Source of the DNA: Thysanoteuthis rhombus
Taxonomy: Eukaryota; Mollusca; Cephalopoda; Oegopsida; Thysanoteuthidae
Length of the DNA: 64,000 bases
Direction of reading: 5' to 3'
NCBI GenBank assembly: GCA_963457665.1
Contig: OY735231.1
Span: forward strand, 41,406,524 to 41,470,523
Numbering within the stretch: position 1 is the first letter of the stretch; the number at the start of each line of letters is the position of its first letter. The notes beneath the pieces are model-generated. The model had not been told where the DNA came from. It did not search any database and saw only the letters and a list, made by a program, of their open reading frames with translations. The position numbers and the translations under genes are program-made. Positions 1 to 12,344 of the stretch are shown here, piece by piece.

Positions 1-329
1 AACTCCGATAGCTGCTGCTGATCACAAGCTATAAAAATGTGTTTCCAATTGTAGTCGTGATGTAATTGGAAGACTTTTTTTCGCGCTTATCCGTCGTAAA
101 GTCGACTGAACCCAAGCTATCGCTTGGAACTACAACTTGGGTAGGACACCCATTCATGGATCCGGTCCAAAATTTAATCAGTTCGTTCGTTGTGTATTGT
201 CAATCCTTCCATTAAATCTAATTATCATGTGTACAACCGGGAGCATATGCATTGATGTAATTACGGTTAAGAAGGCCCTCTAGATGAATCTAAACTCATG
301 GTACTATTGAACGTTGATTAGCTTGGTTT

Positions 330-765
330 CTCTCCAACTGGTGACATCATGCGTTACTTTGATGCCAAAGTCAACGCCCGCCTGGGATACTGGAAAAAAT
401 TGAGCCCATCTGTCTTGGCATTAATCATTTGGACCCACGATACTGACCAGAATGTGGTCGTAGGAAATCGATTGTCCGGAGCAATATGCATTCCAGACGC
501 AGGACGGTTGTCATAATTCAACTGCTGCTTTGGAATAGTGCGTGGCCCCTTCGGACCAACGCACTACAGTCCTGCAAACGTCTACTGATTAGTTAACCAG
601 GTGCCAGATCGGGACATAAGGAATACTGAAGATGGATTTGTTCATCACTGGCCTCTACCCATGCCGCTCCATCAGGGGTGATGAATACTTTAAAGCTAAT
701 GAAGCCTCATCTATCCCATAGAGAAGATATTACTTGGAAGTCAAGCGGAAGCAAGACAAACTGCC
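330..765 (-). pseudogene. Decayed Ty3/Gypsy-type integrase fragment
   Basis: Integrases of Ty3/Gypsy retrotransposons insert element cDNA into chromosomes. Read on the minus strand, 640-740 gives a stretch with PDGAAWV, then EQIHLQ and SLC, the spacing of the segment that precedes the zinc-finger region in many Gypsy polyproteins. After a frameshift, ALVRRGHALF (around 560) resembles the VPRPLGHALH motif, followed by PKQQLNYD, which would hold the first catalytic Asp. Further on, RWAQFF resembles the W-x-x-F-G segment. Several stops and frameshifts separate these pieces, so it is a fossil. The surrounding 2.3 kb is richer in G+C than the rest of the window. The similarity was judged by eye; chance matches in a frameshifted reading remain possible. 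Confidence 0.45.
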
Positions 766-1550
766 TCAATTTTTGCCGGATCATAATATCAAAACCGTAT
801 TGCATTGAAGACTGGTGAATGGGCTAGTATCGGAACAAGGAACTCCTTTGAGGGTCAACCGTCGGAGGGCTTCGGTCGCATCACGTCCACCTTGACTAGC
901 CAGTCGTAAGCCATGTTTGTGAGATATGATATCCATACCTCACCAATCGAACTATACGCATAGTTACTCTAATATCTCGTCGCCTTCCTGTGTACTCACG
1001 CGCTTTACTCACAAAAAGGATGCAAACTCATCTTTCTTGTGGAATGTGGTCAGCAGCAGATCAGGATAACGTTTTAAGAGGAGCTTTGGGAACATATTGG
1101 TACATATCGTCTTGAATTTAGGGATAGTGTTGGTCTCCCCCTGTGCAGGGAATTGGCGGTTCGACCTCATGTAAAATACATCGTTAGCCTTTATTCCCAA
1201 CTGCTAGGACGTGTCTTTTGATCCATCCTTTAGACAATACTATCAAATGTGAGACAGAGCCAAAGCAATGATGCCTCTCTTATTCTGTTCAAACTGATAA
1301 TAGCGGAAGAGCTGGCAGAAGTGAGGGCTTATGTCGATAAAACAACGTTCTTTTCTAAATCACATGACTGTATTAGTGCAAAACTTGACGGGATTACTCC
1401 TGCCGTGGAAGCAGCTTGCATGGCTGTAAACATCTGGAAAGCGCCCACGATTAGCTTTCAAAACGAAAATGTTTGGCTGGTATATTGGGTTTGTGACGAG
1501 GCTAATAACACCAGTACGGCATGCTAAAGGGGGTCACTGACATCGGCCGC

Positions 1551-1598
1551 CCAAAACCTAGGATACTCTTCCGTCCAAAACCAAGATTACTTTTCCGT
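1551..1598. repeat. Two-copy 24-bp tandem duplication
   Basis: Positions 1551-1574 and 1575-1598 are two adjacent units, each starting CCAAAACC and ending CTTTTCCGT or CTCTTCCGT, with a few mismatches. It looks like a small local duplication and has no evident function. Confidence 0.7.
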
Positions 1599-1599
1599 C

Positions 1600-1662
1600 T
1601 ATCGTCGAAATGTGGTCTAAAGCAGATTCGCCTACCAACTGAGCTAAATAAACGAGTCTACT
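1600..1662 (-). repeat. tRNA-like SINE head (tRNA-Lys-like D arm)
   Basis: The minus strand carries TTTAGCTCAGTTGGTAG (around 1633-1649), a near-perfect tRNA D-arm and polymerase III A box, followed by CTGCTTTAGACC, which resembles a tRNA anticodon arm, and a weak B-box-like TTTCGACGA. The acceptor stem does not pair, so it is a tRNA-derived retroposon head and not a functional tRNA gene. No body sequence shared with the other SINEs was recognised. Confidence 0.5.
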
Positions 1663-2501
1663 GCTGGTCACACCTTCATCCCTCCCACACACACGCTTCA
1701 ATCTTGGTTCCCCAATCATTAAAGTCTTCACAAACTCGTAGAGATCTGATGGAGAGTGGGAGGAAAGGATGCGAAATAAGCCCAGGAAGTGGCTGCTGAG
1801 TTCCTACATGAACCGCAACCGTAAGGCACCAACGGATTGAAAAGATTCACTCCTACTATTGTATCCTACGGAAGTGAAAATACACAGCTACTAAAGAATC
1901 CAAGAGAAAAACCAGACGTATGACATCCAGAGTGAACAGATTGCTACTTAAACGGAGAAATGATTGTGGCTATGAAATATGGATACTTTACTTGGGATAC
2001 GGGAGATCATTGAGCAAGCGAAACGAAGCACACTCAGCAATACCAGAGATCGGTCAACATTCAAAGAGTGATTCTATTTGACAGGATTGAAGAGGAACCT
2101 TATATTACCTCCTTCCAAAGATTGATTCGAATACGTACAGCTCACAATTAGAGCAAGTGAGAGCAGCAATAGACAAGAAGCGCCATGAATTAGGAAAAAG
2201 GCCGTAATATACATCAAGATCGCGCTACACAAGTTTATTTGGTGACTAGATTGGAACTGTTACAGCTTGGCTGTGAAATTTTCACTTGTTGCCCATATTC
2301 ACAGGATAATCACACTAATAGATTCGAATTTATTCCGGTCTATATCATGGTAAGAGATACTGGGAAAAAACGATTTTTAAGCTAATAAGCCAAATTGAGT
2401 TTTTTTTGGGGGGGGTGCGTGTGTCTAAATCATGAGGATCATAAAATGCATATCCGTTTCTTTATTTTTATTTAATCAGAAAAGAGTGGCAGGGACTCTA
2501 T

Positions 2502-2766
2502 CAGTGTTTCTAAAGCTTCTTATGAACATTGTCAACTGTTGCCAATGAGATTACAAGTTTATTTAATTATGCATATCAATTAGACGTCTTTATAAAATCA
2601 GTCAAATCTTATAACTGTAAAACTGCTACTGTGTATTTGTTACTCAAAGAAAGCAAGTGGAAATAATTAGGAACACGTTTGAAATTCTACCACGATTTTT
2701 ATTTCTTCGTAATAGCTTCACCCTCCCTTTGAAAATCCTCCTCCCTCCCAGTTTAGGAATCACTGT
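2502..2766. mobile_element. Possible hAT-like non-autonomous element
   Basis: The left side begins CAGTGTTTCTAAAGCTTC. The reverse complement of the right side begins CAGTGATTCCTAAACTGGG. Both resemble the CAGTGGTTCTCAAA-type ends of hAT elements. There is no convincing 8-bp target duplication and no coding sequence, so the pairing of these two ends is tentative. Confidence 0.3.
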
Positions 2767-2769
2767 ACT

Positions 2770-5080
2770 AAACAGTGGATGACAAAAGTAAGATTATCAT
2801 GATAATCATTAGATTAGGGCAATGACAAAAACTGTCTGAAAAACTTTCAGAGAAAAATGACCACAAATTTGTAAACTTGGCGAAAAATTACTAGTAAATC
2901 GATTCACTGTTATTTTATTTACAAGCCTGAGAAAAATAGGTTCCACATGAACTTACGAAAAGAAAATCTTAAAAGTATAAAGGTCAGAAGAAACGGTTGA
3001 AAGAGTGGCAATTGGGACAATCACAAAAATACATATCAGAGTTAACACCCAGATACTCGATGTAATTTGTTTTTATTTATTCCAGCCATAAAACGTATGA
3101 AAATATATTTTCATCATTTAGGTGCCCAAGAACCTGTGTATCAATATACATTCTAATCTTTTCAGTTGTTGAAATGTGCAATACTTGAGATGTATGTTTA
3201 TATACGAATATATAAATGTAAACAAACGATCGGATCGTCTGTAACTCTCAGGGATTTGTCAACGCTAGAGCCATTTTTCAGCAAAATCGGTCAAAATTTA
3301 CAGATTTCACAATTATGAACAAAAACATTTTTGCTTATAAAACAAACACTTGGATTAGTCATAACTTAGAATTTCCCCAGCATAATCTCCCCCACAAGCT
3401 AGTTATCCAATTGAGATAAAAGGAGACAACGGTGACACACCCATGACAAATGGTAGTACACGTTTGTTCTCCCGCAGGGGACAAAAATTGGTCAATGTTC
3501 AATCCCTCTCCTTACTCGACACCGCATTTTGAAACAAGATGGAGAACGGATTTATCACGAGAATCCAGAACCTCATTCAACAGCTCAACATAAACGGAAT
3601 CTTAATTGCAAATAAGTCAATCTGTCAAAAATTCTGGATATACAGGTTTCTCCCGCTATCTGGAAGTTGTGCTCCTATGAAAGTCTTTCGAATAGCGAAA
3701 ATGCACTGAACATTAATTCATGAGGAAAAGAAAATTAAGAATCTAGCTCCCTCGCCCCCCAATAAGGTGAAGATGTTATGACAGGCTGCCATTAGTGGAA
3801 GTGGGGTTGCAGGAGACTTGACCGAAGGCTGAGAGGAAGATCGTGAGTACTAATGGCCCTCTACAAAGAAAGAGCCAAATGCCATTTCCGTTTTTCACTT
3901 TTTTCTTCTTTTTCTTTCGGAAAAGAAAAAAGTGGCGTGAAGCCAACTTTCAAAAGGCGATAATTTGAATTTTTAGTTGAGCAAACTTGTCACCGTTTAA
4001 GTGAAAGGATCTCTATTAAACTTGGAACTGTTACTGTGCAACGCTACTGTGAGCAATTAGCTTGTTTGAATGGCTCATCGGGTTTTCCTGAAGAAGGAAG
4101 TCGAATATTGATTTTGCTGCATGATTACGTTGTCTTTATGTGGCAATTGCAATGCATTGAATTATCATGAAGATCAGAAAGTTATTCCGTGTTGCATTTC
4201 CTGTAGACCTGTCATCTGTTGAAACTTATGTTTTGCTCCCTCAAATATTTCAGTGGTTCCAACTCATTCAAGATAACAAACTTCAAGCAACTGATTGAAG
4301 CAAGACTGGAACCGTTCTTTTATGATGAAATACACAATTCAGCGGAAGGATGGCGTCAAGTCATGCAAAACCAGGGAAATTATTTTGACTGTTGCTATGA
4401 ATGAAAGGTTTTATCATTAAAACAAGAACAGATATCTAAGGTGTCCTCGTACCACTGAAAAAGAAACCGTAGATAATGGGGTACAACAGAAAGAAACTTC
4501 AGATAAGTGAGATCGTGGAGAAAGGGAAACTATATTATATCTAATAATTACAATCTAATTCCATGTGTGCAAAGGCGTAATTTTATAACTAACACGAGAA
4601 TTGATTTGTCGGTGAACAAAGTGACTTATAGAGATGTTGGACACATCCGGGGAAGAAAATAAAACACTTGAAACGTTTGCTGCAATCAAATAAGTCTCCA
4701 CTTAGTCATCGGAATTTTTTTGCGTCCTCAAAATGTATAGAGTACTTGCAATAATCCAATTTTAGATATGTACGAATTTTCACATCTTTTACTAGAATTA
4801 ATTTCCTTTTCTCGTTTGGATAAAGCAAATCAAATTTCAGCACCAAACCTCCGTGAATTGATTGTTCAGTTTAATGGGTTTACTCAACTAAATCATTAAT
4901 TTTCCAGTCAAAATATACTGGACTGTTCTCAATAGTTGAGTATTTAGGTTGTTGCCTAAACAATTTCAATAATCAATTATCGATGCGAATAAGATTTTGA
5001 CTCCAATTAATCCGATTATGTCCTCATGTCTGTTTATGACAGTTTGCCGCCTTACTATACAAGTAGTGACCGATACTGCT
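2770..5080. other. A+T-rich sequence without recognised features
   Basis: No gene or repeat shared with the rest of the window was recognised. A small stem at about 3898-3934 pairs ACTTTTTTCTT with AAGAAAAAAGT. Open reading frames here are all short and look random in composition. Confidence 0.5.
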
Positions 5081-5155
5081 CGGATGGTATAATGGTTAGC
5101 TCTCCTACCTCGCACGCATTGTCCAAGGTTCAATTCTCAGTATGATAAATAAAAA
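5075..5155 (+). repeat. tRNA-like SINE head
   Basis: The segment contains GGATGGTATAATGGTTAGC, a tRNA D-arm/A-box, then GGTTCAATTCTC, a B-box-like T arm. The flanks ATACTGC and TCAGTAT can pair at six of seven positions like an acceptor stem, so this head keeps more tRNA structure than the others here. It runs into an A-rich linker rather than a CCA end, so a SINE is more likely than a working tRNA. It lies just upstream of the composite SINE at 5.3 kb. Confidence 0.5.
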
Positions 5156-5324
5156 AATGTTTATTAAGATTAAGTTCCCTGAGCATTCATCAGCTAAGTA
5201 CATATTAAGCTGTGTGATTAGAGTTGAAGTTTCATTTTCCAAGGTGCCCTATATAAAGCTCTCAGAATAGAATATTGCATTAGCATCACTTCTCCCAAAG
5301 AGAGATGGAGCTGCATTTACATTT

Positions 5325-5612
5325 CGACTCGCTGGTTGAGTGGTTCCGGTTCTATCGACCGCGATCAATCTGACGCTGAATCCCATCAAATCCTCTAAAA
5401 ATTGTACTCGATGCCTCTCCACTAAGCATTCAGTACACAGACTAGGAAGGAACACCCCCCCCTACCCCCTGAGGCGAATCGGGCGTAACGGCCAAATTAG
5501 GCTTGATACACCGATTATCGTAAGATCACCGAAGTTGAGTAACATAGAGCCTGTTCAGTACCTAGATTGGTGACCATTTGGGAATACAAGGTACTGTAAG
5601 TAGAATCGATCA
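5325..5612 (+). repeat. Composite tRNA + 5S rRNA-like SINE, copy 1
   Basis: A perfect A box (TGGTTGAGTGG, 5333-5343) and a near B box (GATCAATCT) form a tRNA-like head. A linker follows, including ACTCGATGCCTCTCCACTAAG. A 5S rRNA-like segment spans 5484-5601: TAACGGCCAAATTAGG at its start, GATCACCGAAGTTGAG (box A of 5S genes), TTGGTGACCATTTGGGAA (box C) and GTACTGTAAG at its end. Both promoter types drive polymerase III in their parent genes. The same order recurs at 48.75 and 63.26 kb and, on the minus strand, at 57.1 and 35.2 kb. A run of C (about 5455-5463) interrupts the linker. Confidence 0.75.
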
Positions 5613-5619
5613 TCTGAAA

Positions 5620-6940
5620 ACATTTTGATTTTTTTTTTTTCTCTTTTCTCCAAAGTAGAGTTTTAGGGAGTCTTTTTGGTCATTTTTGCCCAATGCCCAA
5701 ATTTTAGACTGGTGTTTTATTTTGTTTTTGTCCTAGATGATTACTTCTGGTATGCGAGCGGGCTACGGTGATTCATTCATGTGAAGTACGGATATTGTTC
5801 TTATATTGACTTGTATAGTAACTGAAAGACCAAAATTCTGGGAATGGTGTTCCTTGCTGGGAACATGGAAATGTATTTATATATTTTTCTCTTCAATAAC
5901 ATCTTAAACCATATTAAACGCAGAGTTTCCTACCAAAGACCTACCTATCCGATACAAATCTATTTTAGCAGCAAACATCTAAATCCTCAGCTATTTTGAC
6001 GTCTGTCGTTGACCATAGACCTTCACCAAGATTTGCCAGATTTCCCAAACGCTAGTTTTGCGGCGCCAGTGTCTTCTGTATCTAAACCGTTGCAGCATTT
6101 TTCTCTTCTGTTGCTAGCCACAATTTTGCAAATGATCTCTGGGGATTCACGCTATGAGCTCTGCTGCCCAGTGGCTGTCTAACATTGTTGCAACAGGCCT
6201 GCCCATTGCTATTTGAATTTTTTAATGGCTTCTATATCTCTGACCTCCTTTCTCTGTGCTCGATCGATAAAATAGCTTTTGTGAACGCTGGAGATCTTGG
6301 TTGATAAATCATTAATTAGAATTGAATCAATCCTTTTGCTTTGTCTACAGATTAGATGACACATCATAATCATCGCATCAATTTCACTACAGCGCTTGTG
6401 GATACACTACGTTCCTCGTTTGTCCATCCTGCGAATAGGTAACTTGGTTTAGTGGAGTTGCTTGCATGCTCCAATGACCCGTAGAGTTATGCTGGCGGAA
6501 ATTCAATATCGCAGTAGGTCCATCCAAGTCGGAGAGGTCAGAAGAATGGGAATTTACTAACTTTATTCAATCCCCTCTCGTAAAAAAAACTACATTCCAA
6601 GTTTTACTCTTTATATAAAAGAGGAAATATGTTCCCAATTTTATTTCGTGGGAAAGAATATTTGTAGAACAAGAACTTCATTCCCAACTTTATCTTCGTA
6701 AAAAAAAGGGGAAAAAACTATGGAAAAAAAATTATCTAAACCTACTAACTCCTTAACGACTGATTTTGGCATTAGATTAAACTAACCAATCAACCTATCC
6801 CTCGTCTGTTTTTTAGCACAGACTTTGCTGTGCCACCTGGTGCATCAGGAAAACACGTTTCCATTAGTCCTCATCTCAGCCATATCTCGAAAGTCATTAT
6901 AAATATGCTTTTCGTTGTCAGTCAGTTGATCTTCTTGCGT
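5620..6940. other. A+T-rich sequence without recognised features
   Basis: No gene, RNA or shared repeat was recognised. The stretch holds several T and A runs and no open frame with a familiar motif. Confidence 0.5.
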
Positions 6941-6941
6941 T

Positions 6942-6994
6942 GATCTATTATGATCCAGAACAGCTGTTGAAACTGTTCTGGATCATAATAGATC
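6942..6994. other. Perfect 22-bp inverted repeat with 9-base loop
   Basis: Arms at 6942-6963 and 6973-6994 are exact reverse complements (left arm begins GATCTATTATGATCCAGAAC), with loop CTGTTGAAA. No mismatch occurs in 22 base pairs, which is striking in a region where other structures are decayed. It sits at the downstream end of the decayed minus-strand coding region. It could be a recent template-switch palindrome, or a short hairpin transcript; the sequence does not decide. Confidence 0.9.
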
Positions 6995-8100
6995 TCTCCC
7001 TAATACTCTTCTAACAGCTGTTGCTGTCAGATTAAGGCAATCAAATGTTTCTAAATAGGGGCCCTTTGGTGAATATCCACTTCACTTCCACAGAGCAGGG
7101 AAACTAATCATAAATAGCAGTACAGAGGTCTGCCGTGTTGTCCCTTAATTTCTGTCAGTATCTTGTCTTCAGTCACAGTGGCAGGCCTATATAGGGTGTC
7201 ATGCAGGGCAGTAATTCATGGTTTTACCCAACCCTCTTCCATGATATGCTCACTTCCAAGCAATATATGTACAGACCTGAACTTGTCACAATACCATGTC
7301 GTGTGGATATGCGATAACAACGGAGAGGGGGGAATAATTATGGATTCGCCCCAAAATTTAAACTCTTCTTTCATATCCCATTTTGTACCATTCTACGAAA
7401 TTTAATGGAAATATCTTTGAAATTTTAGAATGTGGACAAAGATATATGAAAAAACGAGAAGATATCTCAAAAAAAAAACCTGTGTTCGCTCCGAAATTCA
7501 ACGAATTCTTCCTTGAACCATTAATTACCCTCCGGCAATTTTGAGGGTTTGGGGGTATTTTATGAACAAAGTAATTCTTTTTTTCAAATGAAACATCTAA
7601 GAAGCTAGATGAAAAATTGTTAAACTCGTCTGGGTGTCACCTAGGGTGGACTGCGTCCTCCACCTTCTTAACAAGCAGGATACTGTGTAAGCAATTGTCT
7701 AGACTGACAGAGATTGTGAAGAAGCATTGCTGTATGATGAAAGTTCCTTTTAAAGCCCTTTTCTAGGTGCATATCTTCCATGAAGCAGACAGGCCCCTTG
7801 ATATGTTGCCTGGACCTTTCCACCAAAGAACTAGATTTCTCGCAACATTGAGAAATCTTAGAAAGTAGCACTTCCCTTGCCTCAGGGTGACAAGAATCTT
7901 TCCAATGGCCTGTGCGTGGTAAACACCATTCTTTCCCTCCATTTGTCTCTCTCCCATCTCAGCCATTTAGTTTTTTTTTTTATTTTGTTTGGGGGGGGGG
8001 TCCTTTTTATGATTGTTCGTCTTCAGGAGCCAGAAATTTGTTTTCCAAAGTCATCTGAGTTCCGCCTATAGGACGTGTACATAGAGCAAGGTGTTAGTAA
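6995..8100 (-). pseudogene. Decayed coding remains, downstream part, unidentified
   Basis: The minus strand gives several protein-like runs in shifting frames: SPKGPYLETFDCLNLTATAV around 7020-7085, ILLGSEHIMEEGW around 7220-7270, and a run ending MLLHNLCQSRQLL near 7690. They lie in the same orientation as the stronger runs at 8.1-9.2 kb and may belong to the same dead element. I do not recognise a family. Stops and frameshifts are frequent. Confidence 0.25.
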
Positions 8101-8104
8101 ACTC

Positions 8105-9190
8105 GCTTTATTAAAAGTATACTAAATTTGCAAGTACACTGCAAGCTCTAGGCCAGTATTCACTGCTACCAACATAGAATGCATTCTGAAATCTCCTGAT
8201 TAGCTCAAGTGTTAATGGATCCCTTTGTTGTTCTGGTATGGTCTCGAAGATGAAATACGGTCTGACCTGATTTTGACGCTGTTATGGCTGTGAGAACAAC
8301 TTTCAACGTTGATATGATGGAATTTCTGTCGATATGACCAACTCACATCTATCTGGCTGAATCTTGAAATTTGGTAGATTTTACAAAGATGAATTTGTGA
8401 CAGTTTCCGAAATCGTTAATAGCCTCCACACCATCCAGAATTCGTTTGCTTCTTGATCATTTCAATCTTTTTCTCCTTTCAGGAAGCAGTTTACTCACTT
8501 TTTCACACCAATTTGGAGTTCGTGTAACCGTAATAAATACATCTGCATAGCCAATATTTCTTTGGTCTCCATCTTGAACAAGGTGTGTATCCCTGCGACT
8601 GACATAGTTTTCAGCTCAGAGCCTCTTCTGGCAGTTACGAAGAAAATTAAGACGTTGTCTCCACTTTGCAATACCTGTCAATCAGAAAGCGTTGGAAAAT
8701 CTGTCACTATAAAGTAGGTAATTGTTGTCACGTACTTTCAGGTGGTAGGATTAAGACATCAATTGATATTTTCTCCATTTTATTGCCTCCGAGTAAATAT
8801 TTTACCAGTCAGTGTAAAAGGAAAATATACTGCAGGGGGCATTAGATTCGATTCAATACAGATTCTTTGCAGAAATCCATCTTTTTTTCTTGACAACAAT
8901 GTCTTGTTGCACGGTGGGATCACTTTCTCTCAGTCTAGCAATTTCATTAGATATTTGTCGATCGTGGCGCCTTGCATGTTCCTGTTCTGACCGTTAATCT
9001 TCTCAAACAGCAATTTTCTGTCCGGCCAAAACCTCTTTGGCAGACTTAAATTCAGAGATATGTTTTCATGTAGCTAGTCTGTTGGGCTATGTCTGAGTTC
9101 ACCTCTATGAAATCGACTCCCATTTTTTGGTTGTCTAAAGTCAAGGGAGGTTTGACCAGTTACCATCTCGGAGATACAGACCCTATTATA
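8105..9190 (-). pseudogene. Decayed protein-coding region of unknown family
   Basis: Four minus-strand stretches read like real protein with few internal stops. In order: a charged, probably helical run with HDRQISNEIARLRESDP (about 8870-8990); a run open for about 61 codons with VTARRGSELKTMSVAGIHTL (8495-8677); one with ILDGVEAINDFGNCHKFIFV (8357-8455); and one with QQRDPLTLELIRRFQNAFY (8119-8262). Frameshifts separate them. They suggest a single dead gene or transposon protein of 300 residues or more. I could not assign it; a transposase or other mobile-element protein is the most likely kind in this setting. Confidence 0.35.
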
Positions 9191-9199
9191 ATACACTTG

Positions 9200-11892
9200 T
9201 CCTTCAATCATACCAAGTGTCATAGAATTTTAAAACACGACATCAAAAAAGTCTGATTTTACACTCTATATATCAAAAAAAATTACTGACTCTGAAGATA
9301 TAGTCCATTATGAAGGGATGGGGTAGAATAATACAGCATCCTTATTAGTGATACAATTCATTTTATAACTATAGCCAATTCATGTATAGAATGCAAATTC
9401 AAATTTTATAGAATTTCCCTTTCTGAAAAACTCTTTTTTTTTCATTTGTACTTGTTAAATGAACTTGTTTGTATGGACATAGAAATATTTGAGTAAAAGC
9501 TTCCTGAAACCTTTTCTATTACTTTCAACATTTAAAAATTTTAATTTTGAATGTCTTGAACTACAAAGGTTATTAGTCATAGTTGGAATGTGATGTGTAG
9601 TAAAACACTTCGATACTGTTATGGCAGTTTTGAGACACGAGCTAAACTACCAAAGCAGGATATTCAGGGCAAGTGTTGGATTCATTAGTAGAATCTGACG
9701 AATCATAGTTTTGACGAGACACTGTGCATAAGGCCAAATAATGCACTGATGTCGTAAAGTTTCCCATTAGGGCACTTAATACTAGCGTATGTTGGATTAG
9801 CCTCAATAAAATCTTGTAATAAATCTTCATTTTTATGTCGGAAAAAATAACGTAGAAGTACAGGTCCCGAGGGCATTAGTCAGGATGACAGGGAATTCCA
9901 TCAATTAAGCATCTCTTTAAGCCTAATAATCTTACGTGTTGCGTAGGATTTGTTGCCGATGCCACATCTTATTAAATGGAGGTACATCAAGGAGAGCCAT
10001 TTCCCAGGCTTACTCTGTATGTCTTTGATATAATTGCAACGTATTTTCGACAACTCATGCCTGTAAGGTGATAAGGAGTCCTATTTGATGCAATTTCTTT
10101 GAGAAATAAAAGACGCACCTCCCCTCTGGTTGAATTAGTTTAATCATCGTTTTGTGGTATGCCTTTTTCAAGGCACTATATTTGTATTCACATTGACACG
10201 AAAAAGCAGAGTGAGGCTGTGATTATTCCACGAATCTCCAGTCCTCACGAACCACTGCCTTTATAAGTGCCTTTTCAAATCTGTCAGATGTATCTATTTT
10301 TTATTTGCTGGTTCCTGTTTTTTCAAATACATAGTTACATGACTTCCCAAACACCCCTTGTAATTGTGGATTTGTCAACGTCGTATCTAATGTTGAATAG
10401 GATAGCTTCTTCCATTGGTGATTAATTTTTACTACGGTGTTTCCCGCTGGTTATTGAATATTCCTTATCCTGTTGTTGAAGGATGTTATTAGTTTACCTC
10501 CATTCTTTGATACCATTGGGTCCGTACAGATTGTAAACCTACATATATATTGAATAATGTTTGAAAAGTAACCAATTCGGGTTGCTTTTAAGTACAATTA
10601 ACTATCCCTGAAACTGAAATGACATAAAAATACGAAGAAATCCCATCTGCCGTAGCTGTCACCACGGTGAACTTATTGAGAACTTTCACATTTTGGACTG
10701 GGGAGGCCAAGACCTTTTTATCAAAAGCAGATCCAATGAACAGAAAATAAAACCTTGATGTTTGCTACTGAAATGGTCAGACTATTTGGATCGAGAGTCT
10801 CACCAAGGTTGCCGATTGGTGAATGAGATATATAATCTGAGTTTCATTTCGATGACTTACCCCAAGCGAGTCTTGCAGCAAAAATCCAATATTAACCATT
10901 TATGGCACAGATGGAGCCAAACCTTGACTGTTATGGAGGCAGATGCAGTGATAGAAATTCGCTGATTCGTCAATACCACTAAATCATCGACGGTTTGTCT
11001 TTTCTTCAACGGAAACTTTCATTTTCAAAATTTTACTATTCAATTTTTTCCGAAATCTACTCCAGTTATAAAGTTGTTTTTGTTATTTTTTTGTTTTTGT
11101 TTTTGCCTTTTTTGTTTTTCTTCGCTTTTGCCTTTTTTTGATACAGTCTCATTAGACTATCTCACTGGTAGGTCAAAATATTGCAGAAAAAAATACTTCC
11201 TGCCCACTGTTTAAAACGAATCTAAATAGCGTCAACACTGGACTCAAAATTCGAGAAAAAAAATCTAAATTGGCAATTCTGGCCAAATTTGTGCCTAAAT
11301 TGTGCCTGTTTAGCTTTGTCAAGGTTTAATGGGTGTTGGAGGCACGCTGACTGTCAGTTCTGAATGTTATATATTACATAGTTAATATAACCTTTCTCAA
11401 AAAAAATCTTTACAATTTTCTTAAAATCAAATAGTCCATTGAGTGTGCATACTAAATCAGGTTGAGCTGTATCAGTGTTTAAGGGCGTACACGATGACAG
11501 AATCGATCAATTTATACGATATATACCTACATGAGTTCCCATGAACTAATCAATCAATGAGAAGATTGTATTTTTCATATATCTTGATAGAACAGCCGGA
11601 TTAAGTTGTATAAAACATGGCATCCTTTGGAGCCGCTACAGAAATAAGACTTCAGCACTATTTTTAACTGCAACGGAAGACAACGGTTTGTGCGATGGAG
11701 AATTTTATGTTCAAACCAATTTTTAAATCAGCTAACAGTGTTTACAAGGAAGTGGATGACCTGAGGAGAGTGGCTAAAGAGATAGCGTTTCTTTTCGTTG
11801 GTCCATAGCGTTGGTAAAGATAGAATATTTTTTCTTCTTAAATCACAGTATGGATCTTCGATGTAAAGAGAAAAAAAGCTATATATTACACA

Positions 11893-11895
<3 letters not shown>
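9200..11895. other. Long stretch without recognised features
   Basis: A+T-rich, with T-rich runs near 11080-11140. No gene, RNA gene or repeat shared with the rest of the window was recognised. Open frames here (for example 10762-10965 plus) have no known motif. Confidence 0.5.

Positions 11896-11899
<4 letters not shown>

Positions 11900-11938
<39 letters not shown>
11900..11938. repeat. (TA)n microsatellite
   Basis: An uninterrupted TA run of 39 bases. The open frame across it on the minus strand (Tyr-Ile repeats) is an artefact of this run. Confidence 0.97.
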
Positions 11939-11939
<1 letters not shown>

Positions 11940-12344
11940 TTTTATTTTGGGCCATATTTTTGACGCAGTCATTTGTTTTGGGATGTTTTAACGTGTATTA
12001 GCTTGAACGATTTCAGAAACAAATGTTATTGAATATTGTATAAACAGCGTAGCAATTTTCTAAGATTCTGTTCTTTCTCTTGGTCCAATACTGACTTTTA
12101 TTGTTCGCTAGCCAAAGACGGATAAGGAAAACTAAGAATATTTGCAACATCACATATTCAACAAAGTCGACGGGTCGGATGATATTAGACAGCGGGCCAG
12201 GTTTGGCCTGCAGCCTGCAGTTTGCCGATCATATAATAAGATTCTATATTCCGTATAATCCCATTACTCGTAAGAGAAATTACATTTCCAAAGTATTGGT
12301 TGCCGATTGAGAAACACTTTTGTGGTCGCAAATTTCCTTCATAA

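Larger units (their letters stand above)
766..2350. other. G+C-richer stretch, no gene assigned
   Basis: No recognisable product was found. The longest open stretch is on the plus strand at 1249-1527 (92 codons); it has no motif I recognise. The composition continues that of the Gypsy-like fragment to the left, so it may be an older part of the same element, but no reverse transcriptase or RNase H motif was seen. Confidence 0.4.

Noticed and set aside
5075..5155. Functional tRNA gene
   Set aside because: The anticodon and T stems do not pair well and the sequence continues into an A-rich linker as in SINEs.
11728..11955. Open minus-strand frame with Tyr-Ile repeats
   Set aside because: It is produced by the (TA)n microsatellite and has no other protein-like content.
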